A stretch of DNA of 57,084 nt. It comes from Deltaproteobacteria bacterium UBA1386. GTDB lineage: Bacteria > Desulfobacterota > Syntrophorhabdia > Syntrophorhabdales > Syntrophorhabdaceae. The position numbers and the translations under genes were made by a program. The notes below the pieces were generated by a model. The model made no database searches, had not been told where the DNA came from, and saw nothing but the letters and a program-made list of their open reading frames with translations. Each line of letters starts with the position of its first letter. Positions within the stretch are counted from its first letter, which is position 1. The stretch is from NCBI GenBank assembly GCA_002305765.1, contig DBQU01000042.1, positions 1 to 57,084 of the forward strand, given 5' to 3'. Shown here piece after piece: positions 26,338-34,238 of the stretch.

Positions 26338-26905
26338 TGATTCCTTCCGCATTCTCATTGTCGACGATAACAAGGAACTCAGGGAGATCCTTCAGGAGTA
26401 CCTGAAAGGGGAGGGCAATGACGCGCAAGGGGCGGCCAACGGCAAAGAGGCCCTCGAAAGACACCATCAGGAACCCTTCGACCTCATAATCACGGACCTC
26501 AACATGCCGGAGGTACCCGGCATGGAGCTCATACGGACCATAAGGAAAGAGAACCAGGACACGGAGTTTGTCATCATCACCGGTTATGCCTCGATGGACA
26601 GCGCCGTCGAAGCGGTGAGGATCGGCGCCTTCGACTACATCGTCAAGCCCTTCAGGATGGAAGAACTCCAGGTGGTCGTCAAGAACGCCCGTGAGAAGAT
26701 CGCCCTGAAGAAGCTCAACGCAAAGCTCATCCAGACCCTCCAGAGCTTCTACGACGAGATGGAGCGGTATCGCGGGAAGAAGCCCGAGGAACGGGAAGAA
26801 AGGGACGAACCCGCGAACGGCAGAAAGTCAAGCGATACGGAACAGATGGTCGCAGAGATAAGGAACCTGGAAAAACTGCGAAAGGGGAGACTGCTCATTG
26901 AGTGA
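26324..26905 (+). CDS. single-receiver response regulator with C-terminal helix
   Basis: A 193-aa protein. A complete receiver domain (about 8-125) has ILIVDDN, phospho-acceptor Asp58 in IITDLNMPE, the Thr of VIITGYA and the Lys of IVKPFRM. A helical, charged tail of about 65 residues (KLNAKLIQTLQSFYDEMERY and so on) follows instead of an output domain. It overlaps the small gene upstream and precedes an HD-GYP regulator. Receivers of this NtrC-like type with coiled tails often act through partner proteins. No kinase is encoded next to it. Confidence 0.88.
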   Translation: MMKNDDSFRILIVDDNKELREILQEYLKGEGNDAQGAANGKEALERHHQEPFDLIITDLNMPEVPGMELIRTIRKENQDTEFVIITGYASMDSAVEAVRIGAFDYIVKPFRMEELQVVVKNAREKIALKKLNAKLIQTLQSFYDEMERYRGKKPEEREERDEPANGRKSSDTEQMVAEIRNLEKLRKGRLLIE

Positions 26906-26945
26906 CAGAATGTCTTGTCCTGCCGGAAGTCGTGAGGGATGAGCG

Positions 26946-28421
26946 ATGCTAGAGGGAACAAAGATACTTGTCGTCGATGACAACCCCGAGGTCATCAACA
27001 TCCTGGGAGATTTTCTCGGCCTGAACGGTTGCGAGATATACAAGGCGACCTGCGGCAAGGAAGCCCTGGAGATGCTGGAGGGCAAGGACCCGGAGATAGT
27101 CATACTCGACGTCCAACTACCCGACCTCAACGGCATAACGCTCATAGACACCATCAAGGTCACGAAGCCCACCACCGCCGTTATAATGGCGACGGGTTAC
27201 TACGACCCCAACTTCGTCATAGACGCCATGAAGAAGGGGGCCTCCGATTTTCTCCTCAAGCCTTTCGAACTCGACAAGCTCATGCTTGTCATGATGCGTG
27301 TTCTCAGGGAGAGAAGGCTCCTTATCGAGAACGAGAACATGATGCAGAACCTGAGTGACGCGAAGAAGATCGAACATCTCAACAGGGAACTGCAGAAGAA
27401 GATAAAAGAACTGACCACCATGTATCACATATCGAACAGGTTCAATTCCATCAACATCTTCGAAGACGTTTACGAGAAGCTGGTCCAGATCGTGGGTGAA
27501 ACGCTCGATGTCCGCTCCTGCGGGTACTATGTGCCCGACGGGGATACGAATGAACTGATACTTTACACGGGACATACGAAGGACGGAGAGCCGCCGGGAT
27601 GGGACTGGCAGCGCATCGGCATACCCGCGGATCTGACCGGACCGGCGCGGCGAACGCGAAAGCATGTCGTGAAGGACAACAGGGTATATCTTCCTCTGGT
27701 CATCCAGGGGGAGCCCATAGGCTTCATCGTGACGGAGGCGAAGATGAACGGGAGGGGACCGCGGTCCCTCGAGAACGACGCTTTCTTCCTTCGTCTCATC
27801 GCCGAAAAGGCGTCGACACAGATAGAGAACAGGATGCTCTACGAGAGCCTCTTCGAGAACATCCTTCACACCCTGAGATCGTTGATCATCGCCATTACGA
27901 AGCGCGACCTCTACACGGAAGGACATTGCAAGAGGGTCACGGGCATGAGCCTTGCCCTCGGCGAGTGCCTCGGGGTGAGCGATTACGAAAAGGACGTGAT
28001 AAAGGTCGTCTGCCCTGTCCACGACCTCGGGAAGATAGGCATTCCCGACAGCATATTGCTCAAACCGTCGCGACTCTCCGACGAGGAGTATACCATCATG
28101 CAGAGCCATTCCGTGTACGGGGAAGAGATCATGAGCCGTTTCGAGATCCTGGCGAAGGAGGCGAGGATCATCAGGCACCACCATGAACGCTATGACGGCA
28201 AGGGGTATCCCGATCGTCTCGCCGGCGCGGACATCCCCGTCTGCTCGCGCATAATAGCCGTGTGCGACGCTTACGACGCCATGGTCACCGACCGTCCCTA
28301 CCGCAAGGCCATGGGGACGGATGAGATCGTGGCGGAGGTCACGCGGTGCAGCGGCAGCCAGTTCGATCCCGAGATAGTCAAGGCCTTCGTCGATCTGGTC
28401 CGGGACGGCCATGAATGGTGA
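26946..28421 (+). CDS. receiver-GAF-HD-GYP cyclic-di-GMP phosphodiesterase
   Basis: A 491-aa protein with three modules. The receiver (1-120) has LVVDDNPEV and Asp55 in VILDVQLPD. A GAF-like domain (about 150-300) follows, starting LTTMYHISNRFNSI. The HD-GYP domain (about 310-485) carries the metal-binding HDLGKIGIP, the HHERYDGKGYP signature and RIIAVCDAYDAMVTDRPYR. HD-GYP enzymes hydrolyse c-di-GMP to GMP/pGpG. Its stop overlaps the PilZ gene by 11 nt and motAB follow, so it probably tunes c-di-GMP control of the flagellar motor. All catalytic residues I can check are present. Confidence 0.94.
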   Translation: MLEGTKILVVDDNPEVINILGDFLGLNGCEIYKATCGKEALEMLEGKDPEIVILDVQLPDLNGITLIDTIKVTKPTTAVIMATGYYDPNFVIDAMKKGASDFLLKPFELDKLMLVMMRVLRERRLLIENENMMQNLSDAKKIEHLNRELQKKIKELTTMYHISNRFNSINIFEDVYEKLVQIVGETLDVRSCGYYVPDGDTNELILYTGHTKDGEPPGWDWQRIGIPADLTGPARRTRKHVVKDNRVYLPLVIQGEPIGFIVTEAKMNGRGPRSLENDAFFLRLIAEKASTQIENRMLYESLFENILHTLRSLIIAITKRDLYTEGHCKRVTGMSLALGECLGVSDYEKDVIKVVCPVHDLGKIGIPDSILLKPSRLSDEEYTIMQSHSVYGEEIMSRFEILAKEARIIRHHHERYDGKGYPDRLAGADIPVCSRIIAVCDAYDAMVTDRPYRKAMGTDEIVAEVTRCSGSQFDPEIVKAFVDLVRDGHEW

Positions 28422-28983
28422 GGGCGAAAGAAGGGAGTTCTTCAGGGTCACCGACAGGATCCCCCTGGAGTTCCGTCCCGTCAGCCGTGACGAGTTCGCG
28501 AGGCTCGAGGACGTCATCCGCTACAATTCCACGCAGGTCGTCGACAGGCTGCACGAGATCTACTTCCTGGAGGGCCAGGGAGAGCTGAAGGAAGCGACGG
28601 ATCAGATACACGAGTACATGCGGACGATCAACAGGAAGCTCGACCTGATCATAGAGATCCTGGGCAGGTCTTCCGCCGGTGATGGCTACACCGCGGTGAA
28701 GACCGATGTGAACATAAGCGGCGCCGGGGTACAGTTCGTGAGTGAATCCGCCCTGAAGGAGGGGGATCTCGTCGAACTCAGGATCATCATCCCCGTGTTC
28801 CCCTATCCCAGGATCACCTGCCTGTGCGAGGTGGTGAGGGCAGGGAAGAGCGATGACGCCGGCCCGCGCAGGTGCGCGCTGAAATTCATCGTCATAAATG
28901 AGAAGGACCGGGACGTCCTGATCAATTACGTTTTCCTGAAAGAGCGCCAGTATCTGCGTCAGAAAAAAGAGACGACGAGTTGA
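28411..28983 (+). CDS. PilZ-domain c-di-GMP effector with helical insert
   Basis: A 190-aa protein. The PilZ arginine motif is near the N-terminus (Arg8-x3-Arg12 in RREFFRV), and the second motif NISGAG (Asn101, Ser103, Gly106) comes about 90 residues later instead of the usual 20-30. The intervening stretch is helical and charged (RLHEIYFLEGQGELKEATDQIHEYMRTINRKLDLIIEILG). This recalls the tetrameric tPilZ proteins with long inserted helices (XCC6012 type), although there the c-di-GMP residues are degenerate. Located between the HD-GYP gene and motA, it is a candidate motor brake. Confidence 0.85.
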   Translation: MNGEGERREFFRVTDRIPLEFRPVSRDEFARLEDVIRYNSTQVVDRLHEIYFLEGQGELKEATDQIHEYMRTINRKLDLIIEILGRSSAGDGYTAVKTDVNISGAGVQFVSESALKEGDLVELRIIIPVFPYPRITCLCEVVRAGKSDDAGPRRCALKFIVINEKDRDVLINYVFLKERQYLRQKKETTS

Positions 28984-28989
28984 TGAGCT

Positions 28990-29757
28990 ATGGATATTGC
29001 AACCCTCCTAGGCCTGGTGGTCGGAATCGGCTCCGTTCTTGTCGCCTTCCTCATGGAAGGAGGGCACATCTCCGCCCTGATCCAGGTGCCGGCCATGATA
29101 CTCGTCGTGTTCGGAACCTTCGGCGCGGCAACGGTGACCACCTCCATGAAGCAGCTCATCAATCTCCCCAACCTGATGAAGGTGGCCTTTTCCGAGAAGA
29201 AGATGGACTCCCGGCAACTCATCGACCTTCTTTTCGATCTCTCCCACAGGGCAAGGAAGAACGGGCTCCTGAGCCTCGAAAAGGACCTCGACTCCATCAG
29301 GGAGCCCTTTCTGCGAAAGGCAATACAGCTTGCCATTGACGGTTTCGAGACGAACAAGATACGGGAGATCCTTGAGATAGAGATAGCGTACATAGAGGAG
29401 CGCCACAAGGCCGGGGCCGCCTTCTTCCAGAAACTCGGAGGTTTCTCCCCGACGCTCGGCATCATTGGTACCGTTCTCGGGCTCATTCATGCCCTCGGAA
29501 ACATGGAGAGCAGCTCCAACATGGCCTCCGCCATTGCAAGCGCCTTCATCGCCACCCTCTGGGGTGTGGCCCTCGCAAACCTCGTATATCTGCCCCTGTC
29601 GGACAAGCTCAAGCACAAGCATCAGGACGAGGCCCTCTATCTCGAGATCATAACGGAGGGCGCCATATCGCTCGCCATGGGCGACAACCCCCGGGTCATC
29701 CGGATGAAACTGGTCTCGTTCCTGCTTCCCGATAAGCGGATGGAGGAAAAACGGTGA
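28990..29757 (+). CDS. motA: flagellar motor stator protein MotA
   Basis: A 255-aa inner-membrane stator subunit. TMs are near residues 3-22 and 32-52 (VPAMILVVFGTFGAATVTTSMKQL). A cytoplasmic domain carries charged residues for rotor contact, and TM3-TM4 form the pore part FSPTLGIIGTVLGLIHALGN and IASAFIATLWGVALANLVYLPL. These strings are typical of MotA/PomA. It overlaps motB by 4 nt (GTGA). Together they form the ion-conducting stator; whether H+ or Na+ is used cannot be decided by eye. Confidence 0.95.
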   Translation: MDIATLLGLVVGIGSVLVAFLMEGGHISALIQVPAMILVVFGTFGAATVTTSMKQLINLPNLMKVAFSEKKMDSRQLIDLLFDLSHRARKNGLLSLEKDLDSIREPFLRKAIQLAIDGFETNKIREILEIEIAYIEERHKAGAAFFQKLGGFSPTLGIIGTVLGLIHALGNMESSSNMASAIASAFIATLWGVALANLVYLPLSDKLKHKHQDEALYLEIITEGAISLAMGDNPRVIRMKLVSFLLPDKRMEEKR

Positions 29758-30485
29758 GGCGAAAGAGAAAGCCCGAAGAGCACGAAAACCTCGAGCGCTG
29801 GCTCATAACCTATTCGGACCTCATCACGCTGCTCCTCGCCTTCTTCATCATGATGTACACCTTTTCAAAACATGACTCGGAGAAGTACAAGGAACTGACG
29901 GGCCATCTGAAGTCGATATTCACCGGGGGATCGAGTGTCGCGGCCGCTGGAGCGGCGACGGGGAGTGTCCCCTTCGACGTCTCCCTGAAAAAGCCCGGAG
30001 CCGGGGAGGACGTGAAGGAAAGACTTGAAGAGGAGATACGGAAGCTTGCGGGTACCGACGCCCTCGAGAAGAAGATCTCCGTTATCACCGACGAGCGCGG
30101 CATCGTGATCAGGGTCCTCGACGAGGCCTTCTTTGACCTCGGCAAGGCCGACCTCAAACCGGGGGCGAAGCGGACGCTCGACACCATAGCGCCCGTCATC
30201 AGCGCGGCGCCCAATCCCCTGCGCGTCGAAGGCCACACTGACGATATACCCATCTCGACCCCGGAATTCAGGTCCAACTGGGAGCTTTCGGTACGCCGTG
30301 CCACGGAGGTCGTGCGCTATCTCATCGAGAAACATGACCTTTCTCCGCGGAGGATATCAGCTGTGGGCTATGCCGAGTACCATCCGGTAGCCCCCAATGA
30401 CTCCGCCGAGAACCGTTCCCGCAACCGCAGGATAGAGATCATCGTGTCCAGATCGGTGACGGACGATCAAAAAAAATCACCCTGA
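29754..30485 (+). CDS. motB: flagellar motor stator protein MotB
   Basis: A 243-aa protein starting with GTG at 29754, with TGGAGG upstream. A basic N-terminus is followed by one TM whose start has the essential ion-binding Asp (LITYSDLITLLLAFFIMMYTF). A linker and plug region follow, then a C-terminal OmpA-like peptidoglycan-binding domain (about 115-235) with VEGHTDDIPISTPEFRSNWELSVRRA and NRSRNRRIEIIV. It is the last gene of the motility operon. A repeat-rich gap of about 490 bp follows. Confidence 0.95.
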   Translation: MRRKRKPEEHENLERWLITYSDLITLLLAFFIMMYTFSKHDSEKYKELTGHLKSIFTGGSSVAAAGAATGSVPFDVSLKKPGAGEDVKERLEEEIRKLAGTDALEKKISVITDERGIVIRVLDEAFFDLGKADLKPGAKRTLDTIAPVISAAPNPLRVEGHTDDIPISTPEFRSNWELSVRRATEVVRYLIEKHDLSPRRISAVGYAEYHPVAPNDSAENRSRNRRIEIIVSRSVTDDQKKSP

Positions 30486-30586
30486 CCATTGTCTCCGCAA
30501 TTCACGTATGCTACTGTAGCTGTATGATAGGGGACCCCCGCTGTTTGGAGATGACGATTTCTTACTATTCCGGGATGAATTCCCAT

Positions 30587-30666
30587 CCGTCATTCCGGCG
30601 GGCTGGCGTTCTTCCCCTCCGTCATTCCCGGGACCTTATCCTCCGTCATTCCCGGGACCTTCCTCC
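30587..30666. repeat. tandem CCGTCATTCC repeats
   Basis: CCGTCATTCC recurs at 30587, 30619, 30643 and 30667. The copies at 30619 and 30643 share the 19-bp CCGTCATTCCCGGGACCTT at 24-bp spacing. The fourth begins one base before the left arm of the palindromic element at 30668-30829. The rest of the gap 30486-30976 holds only that element and a 20-bp tandem repeat. Confidence 0.75.
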
Positions 30667-30667
30667 C

Positions 30668-30829
30668 CGTCATTCCGGCGAAGGCCGGAATCCAGAAAGA
30701 GCCATGTCCTGGGCGGAACTGCGCGGGGAACACGATGAATCGCTGGTTGAGGACAATGGCCCGGTGTCTTTTCAGCACCCGTGTCGAGTCTGCCGTCTCC
30801 TCTGGATTCCGGCCTTCGCCGGAATGACG
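30668..30829. repeat. palindrome-bounded repeat element, copy 1 (MITE/REP-like)
   Basis: A 28-bp arm at 30668-30695 (begins CGTCATTCCGGCGAAGGCCG, ends GAATCCAG) recurs exactly inverted at 30802-30829, bounding a 162-bp unit. Each arm itself folds into a hairpin, ATTCCGGC-GAAG-GCCGGAAT. The interior resembles that of the element at 31884-32045. No transposase is encoded. Confidence 0.85.
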
Positions 30830-30860
30830 AAGCGAGAGTGGGAATGACGAAGCGAGAGTG
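30821..30860. repeat. 20-bp exact tandem duplication
   Basis: GGAATGACGAAGCGAGAGTG occurs twice head to tail (30821-30840 and 30841-30860), extending the right arm of the palindromic element. A further degenerate piece (GCCGGAATGAAGCGG) follows. Confidence 0.85.
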
Positions 30861-30976
30861 GTATCGCCGGAATGAAGCGGTCAGGGCGGCGGCACAGGAA
30901 CCGCCTTCGTGAGAACAACGGGGATGGGGGGTAACGGGTGAGAGGGAAGGAGGGTTTTGAAAGGGTGGACGTGAAG

Positions 30977-31321
30977 ATGAGAGAAGATGGTCGCCGCCCC
31001 TGGGGCTATTATGAGATCCTGGCCGATCTTCCCGACTGCAAGGTGAAGAGGATAGTCGTCTACCCCGGGTGCCGGTTGAGCCTGCAAAGGCACAAGTACC
31101 GGGATGAGCACTGGTTCGTGCTGGCCGGGGACGCCCTTGTCACCATCGACCGCAAGGAGATACCTGTCGCCAGAAACGCTTCCGTCGACATCCCCAGGGC
31201 TCTCCTGCACAGGGTAAACAATACGGGGAGCAGGGATTTTATCTTCATCGAGGTCCAAACAGGAGACTATTTCGGGGAGGACGACATCGAGAGGTTGGAG
31301 GATGACTACGGAAGGGCGTAA
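30977..31321 (+). CDS. cupin mannose-6-phosphate isomerase-type protein
   Basis: A 114-aa single-domain cupin matching the type II phosphomannose isomerase module that also forms the C-terminus of bifunctional ManC/AlgA: RPWGYYEILADLPDCKVKRI, then GCRLSLQRHKYRDEHWFVLAGDALV and VDIPRALLHRVNN. Metal-binding His/Glu are in QRHKYRDEHW and the later LLHRV. It would interconvert fructose-6-P and mannose-6-P, upstream of GDP-mannose and so of gmd/fcl. ATG 30977 is chosen; GTG 30965 and ATG 30938 are in-frame alternatives, and AAGGAGG near 30946 fits GTG 30965 about as well. Confidence 0.82.
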   Translation: MREDGRRPWGYYEILADLPDCKVKRIVVYPGCRLSLQRHKYRDEHWFVLAGDALVTIDRKEIPVARNASVDIPRALLHRVNNTGSRDFIFIEVQTGDYFGEDDIERLEDDYGRA

Positions 31322-31383
31322 ATAGGGCGATTACATCGGAAATCGGAATGTGAAAGGTTTTTCACAAATTCAAAAAAAATTTC

Positions 31384-31413
31384 TTGCATATTTTGTAAAT
31401 AGGGGAGTATAAA
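31384..31413 (+). promoter_or_regulatory. sigma-70-type promoter of the HU gene
   Basis: TTGCAT (31384-31389), 18 bp, TATAAA (31408-31413), in an A/T-rich stretch (A8 run just upstream) that may add an UP-like or bent-DNA effect. It is about 62 bp before the HU start codon. Confidence 0.6.
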
Positions 31414-31475
31414 CTATCTAGACGGTGGTACCTTCGGAAACCAGCGTCAAACAATAATCTAAAGGAGGGGTATGT

Positions 31476-31745
31476 ATGACAAAGGCAGAATTGATTAGTA
31501 AAATGGCAGCAGGTTCCAAGATATCAAAAGCCGCTGCCGGCAAGGCCTTGGAAGCTTTTCTCGATGGAGTGAAGGCAGCACTGAAGAAAGACGAACGCGT
31601 AACGCTCGTTGGTTTTGGCACTTTCTCCGTTTCCAAGAGGAAGGCCCGCAAGGGAAGAAACCCCAGGACCGGCAAAGAGATCAAGATCCCCTCAAGAAAA
31701 GTTCCGAAATTCACGGCAGGAAAAGCCCTCAAGGACGCGATCTAA
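31476..31745 (+). CDS. HU-family DNA-binding protein
   Basis: An 89-aa nucleoid protein with the full HU/IHF fold. Helices 1-2 are TKAELISKMAAGSKISKAAAGKALEAFLDGV, followed by the GFGTFSVSKRKARKGRNPRTGKEIKI core; the final helix follows AGKALKDAI. The DNA-arm Pro is in RNPRTG. The ribosome site AAAGGAGGGG lies just before ATG 31476. It is a monocistronic gene with its own promoter and a strong terminator-like hairpin behind. Confidence 0.96.
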   Translation: MTKAELISKMAAGSKISKAAAGKALEAFLDGVKAALKKDERVTLVGFGTFSVSKRKARKGRNPRTGKEIKIPSRKVPKFTAGKALKDAI

Positions 31746-31763
31746 TCAGATTCGAGCTATTTT

Positions 31764-31802
31764 TTATAAATGCCTCCGCACTTCGGTCGGAGGCATTTAT
31801 AA
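31764..31802 (+). terminator. terminator-like hairpin after HU
   Basis: 15-bp perfect stem (TTATAAATGCCTCCG paired with CGGAGGCATTTATAA) around a 9-nt loop CACTTCGGT. It is followed by only TTTC, with a T6 run on the 5' side. The sequence to 31883 shows no other feature. Confidence 0.8.
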
Positions 31803-31883
31803 TTTCTGAAGTCCAAAGTCCAGACGGACATCTCCGTGGCCCCTCCCTTGTCACCCGGGCCCTGTGCCTTGACCTTCCCTGCC

Positions 31884-32045
31884 CGTCATTCCGGCGAAGG
31901 CCGGAATCCAGGAAGAATAAGGTCTAAGCGGGAAGCGTACTCATGAAACGATGACTTCAAGGACAAGAATGACAGCCCCACGTCGTTCTGCACAGGGTTC
32001 CGGATTCGCGATCTTTTCTGGATTCCGGCCTTCGCCGGAATGACG
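31884..32045. repeat. palindrome-bounded repeat element, copy 2
   Basis: The same 28-bp arms as at 30668, at 31884-31911 and inverted at 32018-32045, again a 162-bp unit. The interior keeps recognisable similarity to copy 1 (GAAACGATG...AAGGACAA against GAATCGCTG...GAGGACAA). A partial extra arm (GCCGGAATGACG) follows at about 32052-32063. It lies just beyond the 3' end of hemC. Confidence 0.85.
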
Positions 32046-32075
32046 AAGCAAGCCGGAATGACGATAGGAGAGGTT

Positions 32076-32975
32076 TCAGCGTAAATGTTCCAGCAGTATC
32101 TGTGATGCTTTTTCGATGAGGTTTTGTTCTCCGCCGGCTTCCCCGGTGAGCTTTTCATGGACGAGGATGATCCCCTCCTCGTTCCCCAGGGAGAGGGATA
32201 GGTCGATGCGGTCGTCTTCCAGGCGCGCGTGGATGCCGAGCGGGATACTGCACCCCCCTCCTACCGCCGCCTGGACGGCCCTCTCGATGGCGACCTCCCG
32301 GTGCGTCCTGTCGTGGTCGATCGCCCCGAGGAGACCTGCCGCGTCGTCGCCCCGGCGGATCTCGATGCCGATGGCACCCTGGCCCGCGGTGGGCACCATG
32401 ATGTCCGCGGGGATGATCTCTGTGATGACCTCTTCGAGCCCCAGCCGCCTGATCCCGGCAGCAGCGAGGATGATGCCGTCGAGCTTCTCCGCCGTCAGCT
32501 TCCTGATGCGGGTGTCGACGTTTCCCCTCAAGGGAACGACCTGTATCCCATCGCGGTACCTCTGGAGCTGGGCCTTCCTGCGCATGCTGCCCGTTCCCAC
32601 ACGGCAGCCGCCATGAAGCTCGCTTATGCCGGCGAGCCGTGTCGAGATGAAGGCGTCCCTGGGGTCCTCGCGGACCATGACGGCCCCGATGACGAGGCCC
32701 TCGGCAAGTTCCGCGGGAAGGTCTTTCATGCTATGTACGGCGATGTCGATGTCCCCGCGGACGAGTTCCTCTTCTATCTCCTTGACGAAAAGGCCCTTTC
32801 CTCCTATCTGCTCGAGGGGTTTGTCCCATACGGTGTCGCCAGTCGTCCTGATGGTCCTTATTGGGAATTCATGGCCGGGGTTGGCCTCTCTCATGGCATC
32901 AACCACTATCTGTGTCTGCCTGAGGGCCAGCTTAGAGCCCCTCGTCCCCACTATCCACGTCTTTTTCATCGTCAT
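32076..32975 (-). CDS. hemC: hydroxymethylbilane synthase (porphobilinogen deaminase)
   Basis: Polymerises four porphobilinogens into hydroxymethylbilane, the third common step of tetrapyrrole synthesis. The 299-aa protein has VGTRGSKLALRQTQIV, GKGLFVKEIEEELVRGDIDIAVHSMKDLP (catalytic Asp region) and EDPRDAF. The C-terminal VGGGCSIPLGIHA carries the Cys that anchors the dipyrromethane cofactor. ATG 32975 or 32969 both fit. The start lies inside the 3' end of hemA (44-nt overlap), so translation should be tightly coupled. Last gene of the minus-strand tetrapyrrole operon. Confidence 0.96.
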   Translation of the reverse strand: MTMKKTWIVGTRGSKLALRQTQIVVDAMREANPGHEFPIRTIRTTGDTVWDKPLEQIGGKGLFVKEIEEELVRGDIDIAVHSMKDLPAELAEGLVIGAVMVREDPRDAFISTRLAGISELHGGCRVGTGSMRRKAQLQRYRDGIQVVPLRGNVDTRIRKLTAEKLDGIILAAAGIRRLGLEEVITEIIPADIMVPTAGQGAIGIEIRRGDDAAGLLGAIDHDRTHREVAIERAVQAAVGGGCSIPLGIHARLEDDRIDLSLSLGNEEGIILVHEKLTGEAGGEQNLIEKASQILLEHLR

Positions 32976-34236
32976 CGTCGTCCTCGAATTGAAAGAGCTT
33001 CTTCAGCGTGTCGAACACGGCCGGGTCCCCGTTCTCCTTGAGGAGCGCCAGGTAAGGGTGGACGAGCTTGTTCATGAGCGCCCTCGTCATGGCGTCGATA
33101 TTGTTCACCGTCTCGTCGTCGCTGACCTCCATCCTGCCAAGGGCCCTTTTCATTTCCTTCGCCCGTATCTCTTCGGCCCGGTTCATGATGTGGCTGATGA
33201 GGGGGTTGACATCCACCTTCCTGAGCCAGTCAGAGAACCTGGTCGCCTCGTTATCTATGATGACCTGCGCCTTTTCTGACTCACGGACCCTGTCGGAGAG
33301 GTGTTTCTGGGAGAGCTCCTTGAGGTCGTCGATGTCATAGAGGTAGACATTGTCCATGTCGTTGACGGCAGGGTCGACGTCGCGGGGCACGGCGATGTCG
33401 ATGAAGAATATGGGCCTGTTCCTGCGTTTTTTCATCACCCCCTGGAGCCTCATGGGGTCGATGAGGGGCTCCTCGGACCCCGTGGAGGCGAGGACCATGT
33501 CGACATCGACGATGAGATCGAAGAGCGTCTCGAAGGGTTCGGCCTTTCCGATGATCTCCTCGGCCAGCCTCTGCGCCTTTCGATAGGTCCTGTTGGTGAT
33601 GATGATATCGGAGATCCCTTCCTTCTGAAAGTATTTCAGGGCCACCTCGCACATCTCCCCGGCGCCGACGACGAGTATCTTCTTGTCCCCGAGGGTCCCG
33701 AATATGCGCTTTGCCAGCTCCACGGCCATGGAGCTGATGGACAGGGGGTTGTACCCGATCCGCGTCTCCGTCCGTATGCGCTTTGCGACGTTGAATGTTT
33801 TGTGGAAGGTCTTGTTGAGGAAGAAACCCGTCGATCTCGCCGAAGCGGCAATGCGGTACGCGTCCTTCACCTGGCCCAGTATCTCCGGTTCGCCGATGAC
33901 CATGGAGTCGAGGCCCGAGGCGACGAGGAAGAGATGGCGGAAGGCCTCTTCGCCGGAGAAGCTGTACGTGTAGGCCGTGAACCAGTCATCGGGCGCCGCG
34001 AAGGTCTCGGAGAGCACCCGGCGGACCTTGTCCGTCATCTCCTCGGCATCCTCGCCCGAGAAGTAGATCTCCGTCCTGTTGCAGGTGGAGACGACGACGG
34101 ATTCCGGAACGCCTTCTTCGCGGATCCTCTTCAGGAGAGCCGGTATGGATTCCTCCTTGATGAAGAGCCTTTCCCGGACCGTAAGGGGCGCAGTGCTATG
34201 ATTCAGTCCGAGTATGCCGATCGCCCGTTTCTTCAT
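32932..34236 (-). CDS. hemA: glutamyl-tRNA reductase
   Basis: A 434-aa NADPH enzyme that reduces Glu-tRNA to glutamate-1-semialdehyde, the first step of the C5 pathway. It begins GILGLNHSTAPLTVRERL, has the nucleophilic Cys in VVVSTCNRTEIYF, the Rossmann motif KKILVVGAGEMCEVALKYF and a C-terminal dimerisation helix. ATG 34236 is chosen because it yields the conserved N-terminus; an open extension to 34512 only mirrors ccsB. It ends in an unusual acidic tail (EDDDDDEKDVDSGDEG), which is the part overlapping hemC. HemA is usually rate-limiting, through its stability and heme feedback. Confidence 0.96.
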   Translation of the reverse strand: MKKRAIGILGLNHSTAPLTVRERLFIKEESIPALLKRIREEGVPESVVVSTCNRTEIYFSGEDAEEMTDKVRRVLSETFAAPDDWFTAYTYSFSGEEAFRHLFLVASGLDSMVIGEPEILGQVKDAYRIAASARSTGFFLNKTFHKTFNVAKRIRTETRIGYNPLSISSMAVELAKRIFGTLGDKKILVVGAGEMCEVALKYFQKEGISDIIITNRTYRKAQRLAEEIIGKAEPFETLFDLIVDVDMVLASTGSEEPLIDPMRLQGVMKKRRNRPIFFIDIAVPRDVDPAVNDMDNVYLYDIDDLKELSQKHLSDRVRESEKAQVIIDNEATRFSDWLRKVDVNPLISHIMNRAEEIRAKEMKRALGRMEVSDDETVNNIDAMTRALMNKLVHPYLALLKENGDPAVFDTLKKLFQFEDDDDDEKDVDSGDEGL

Positions 34237-34238
34237 GG

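Noticed and set aside
27117..28517. Open frame of 466 codons on the minus strand opposite the HD-GYP gene
   Set aside because: It has no recognisable domain and is fully covered by a gene with intact receiver and HD-GYP motifs.
30587..30860. Possible CRISPR array
   Set aside because: Repeat spacing is irregular, spacers are only a few bases long, units are palindromic arms, and no cas genes are present.
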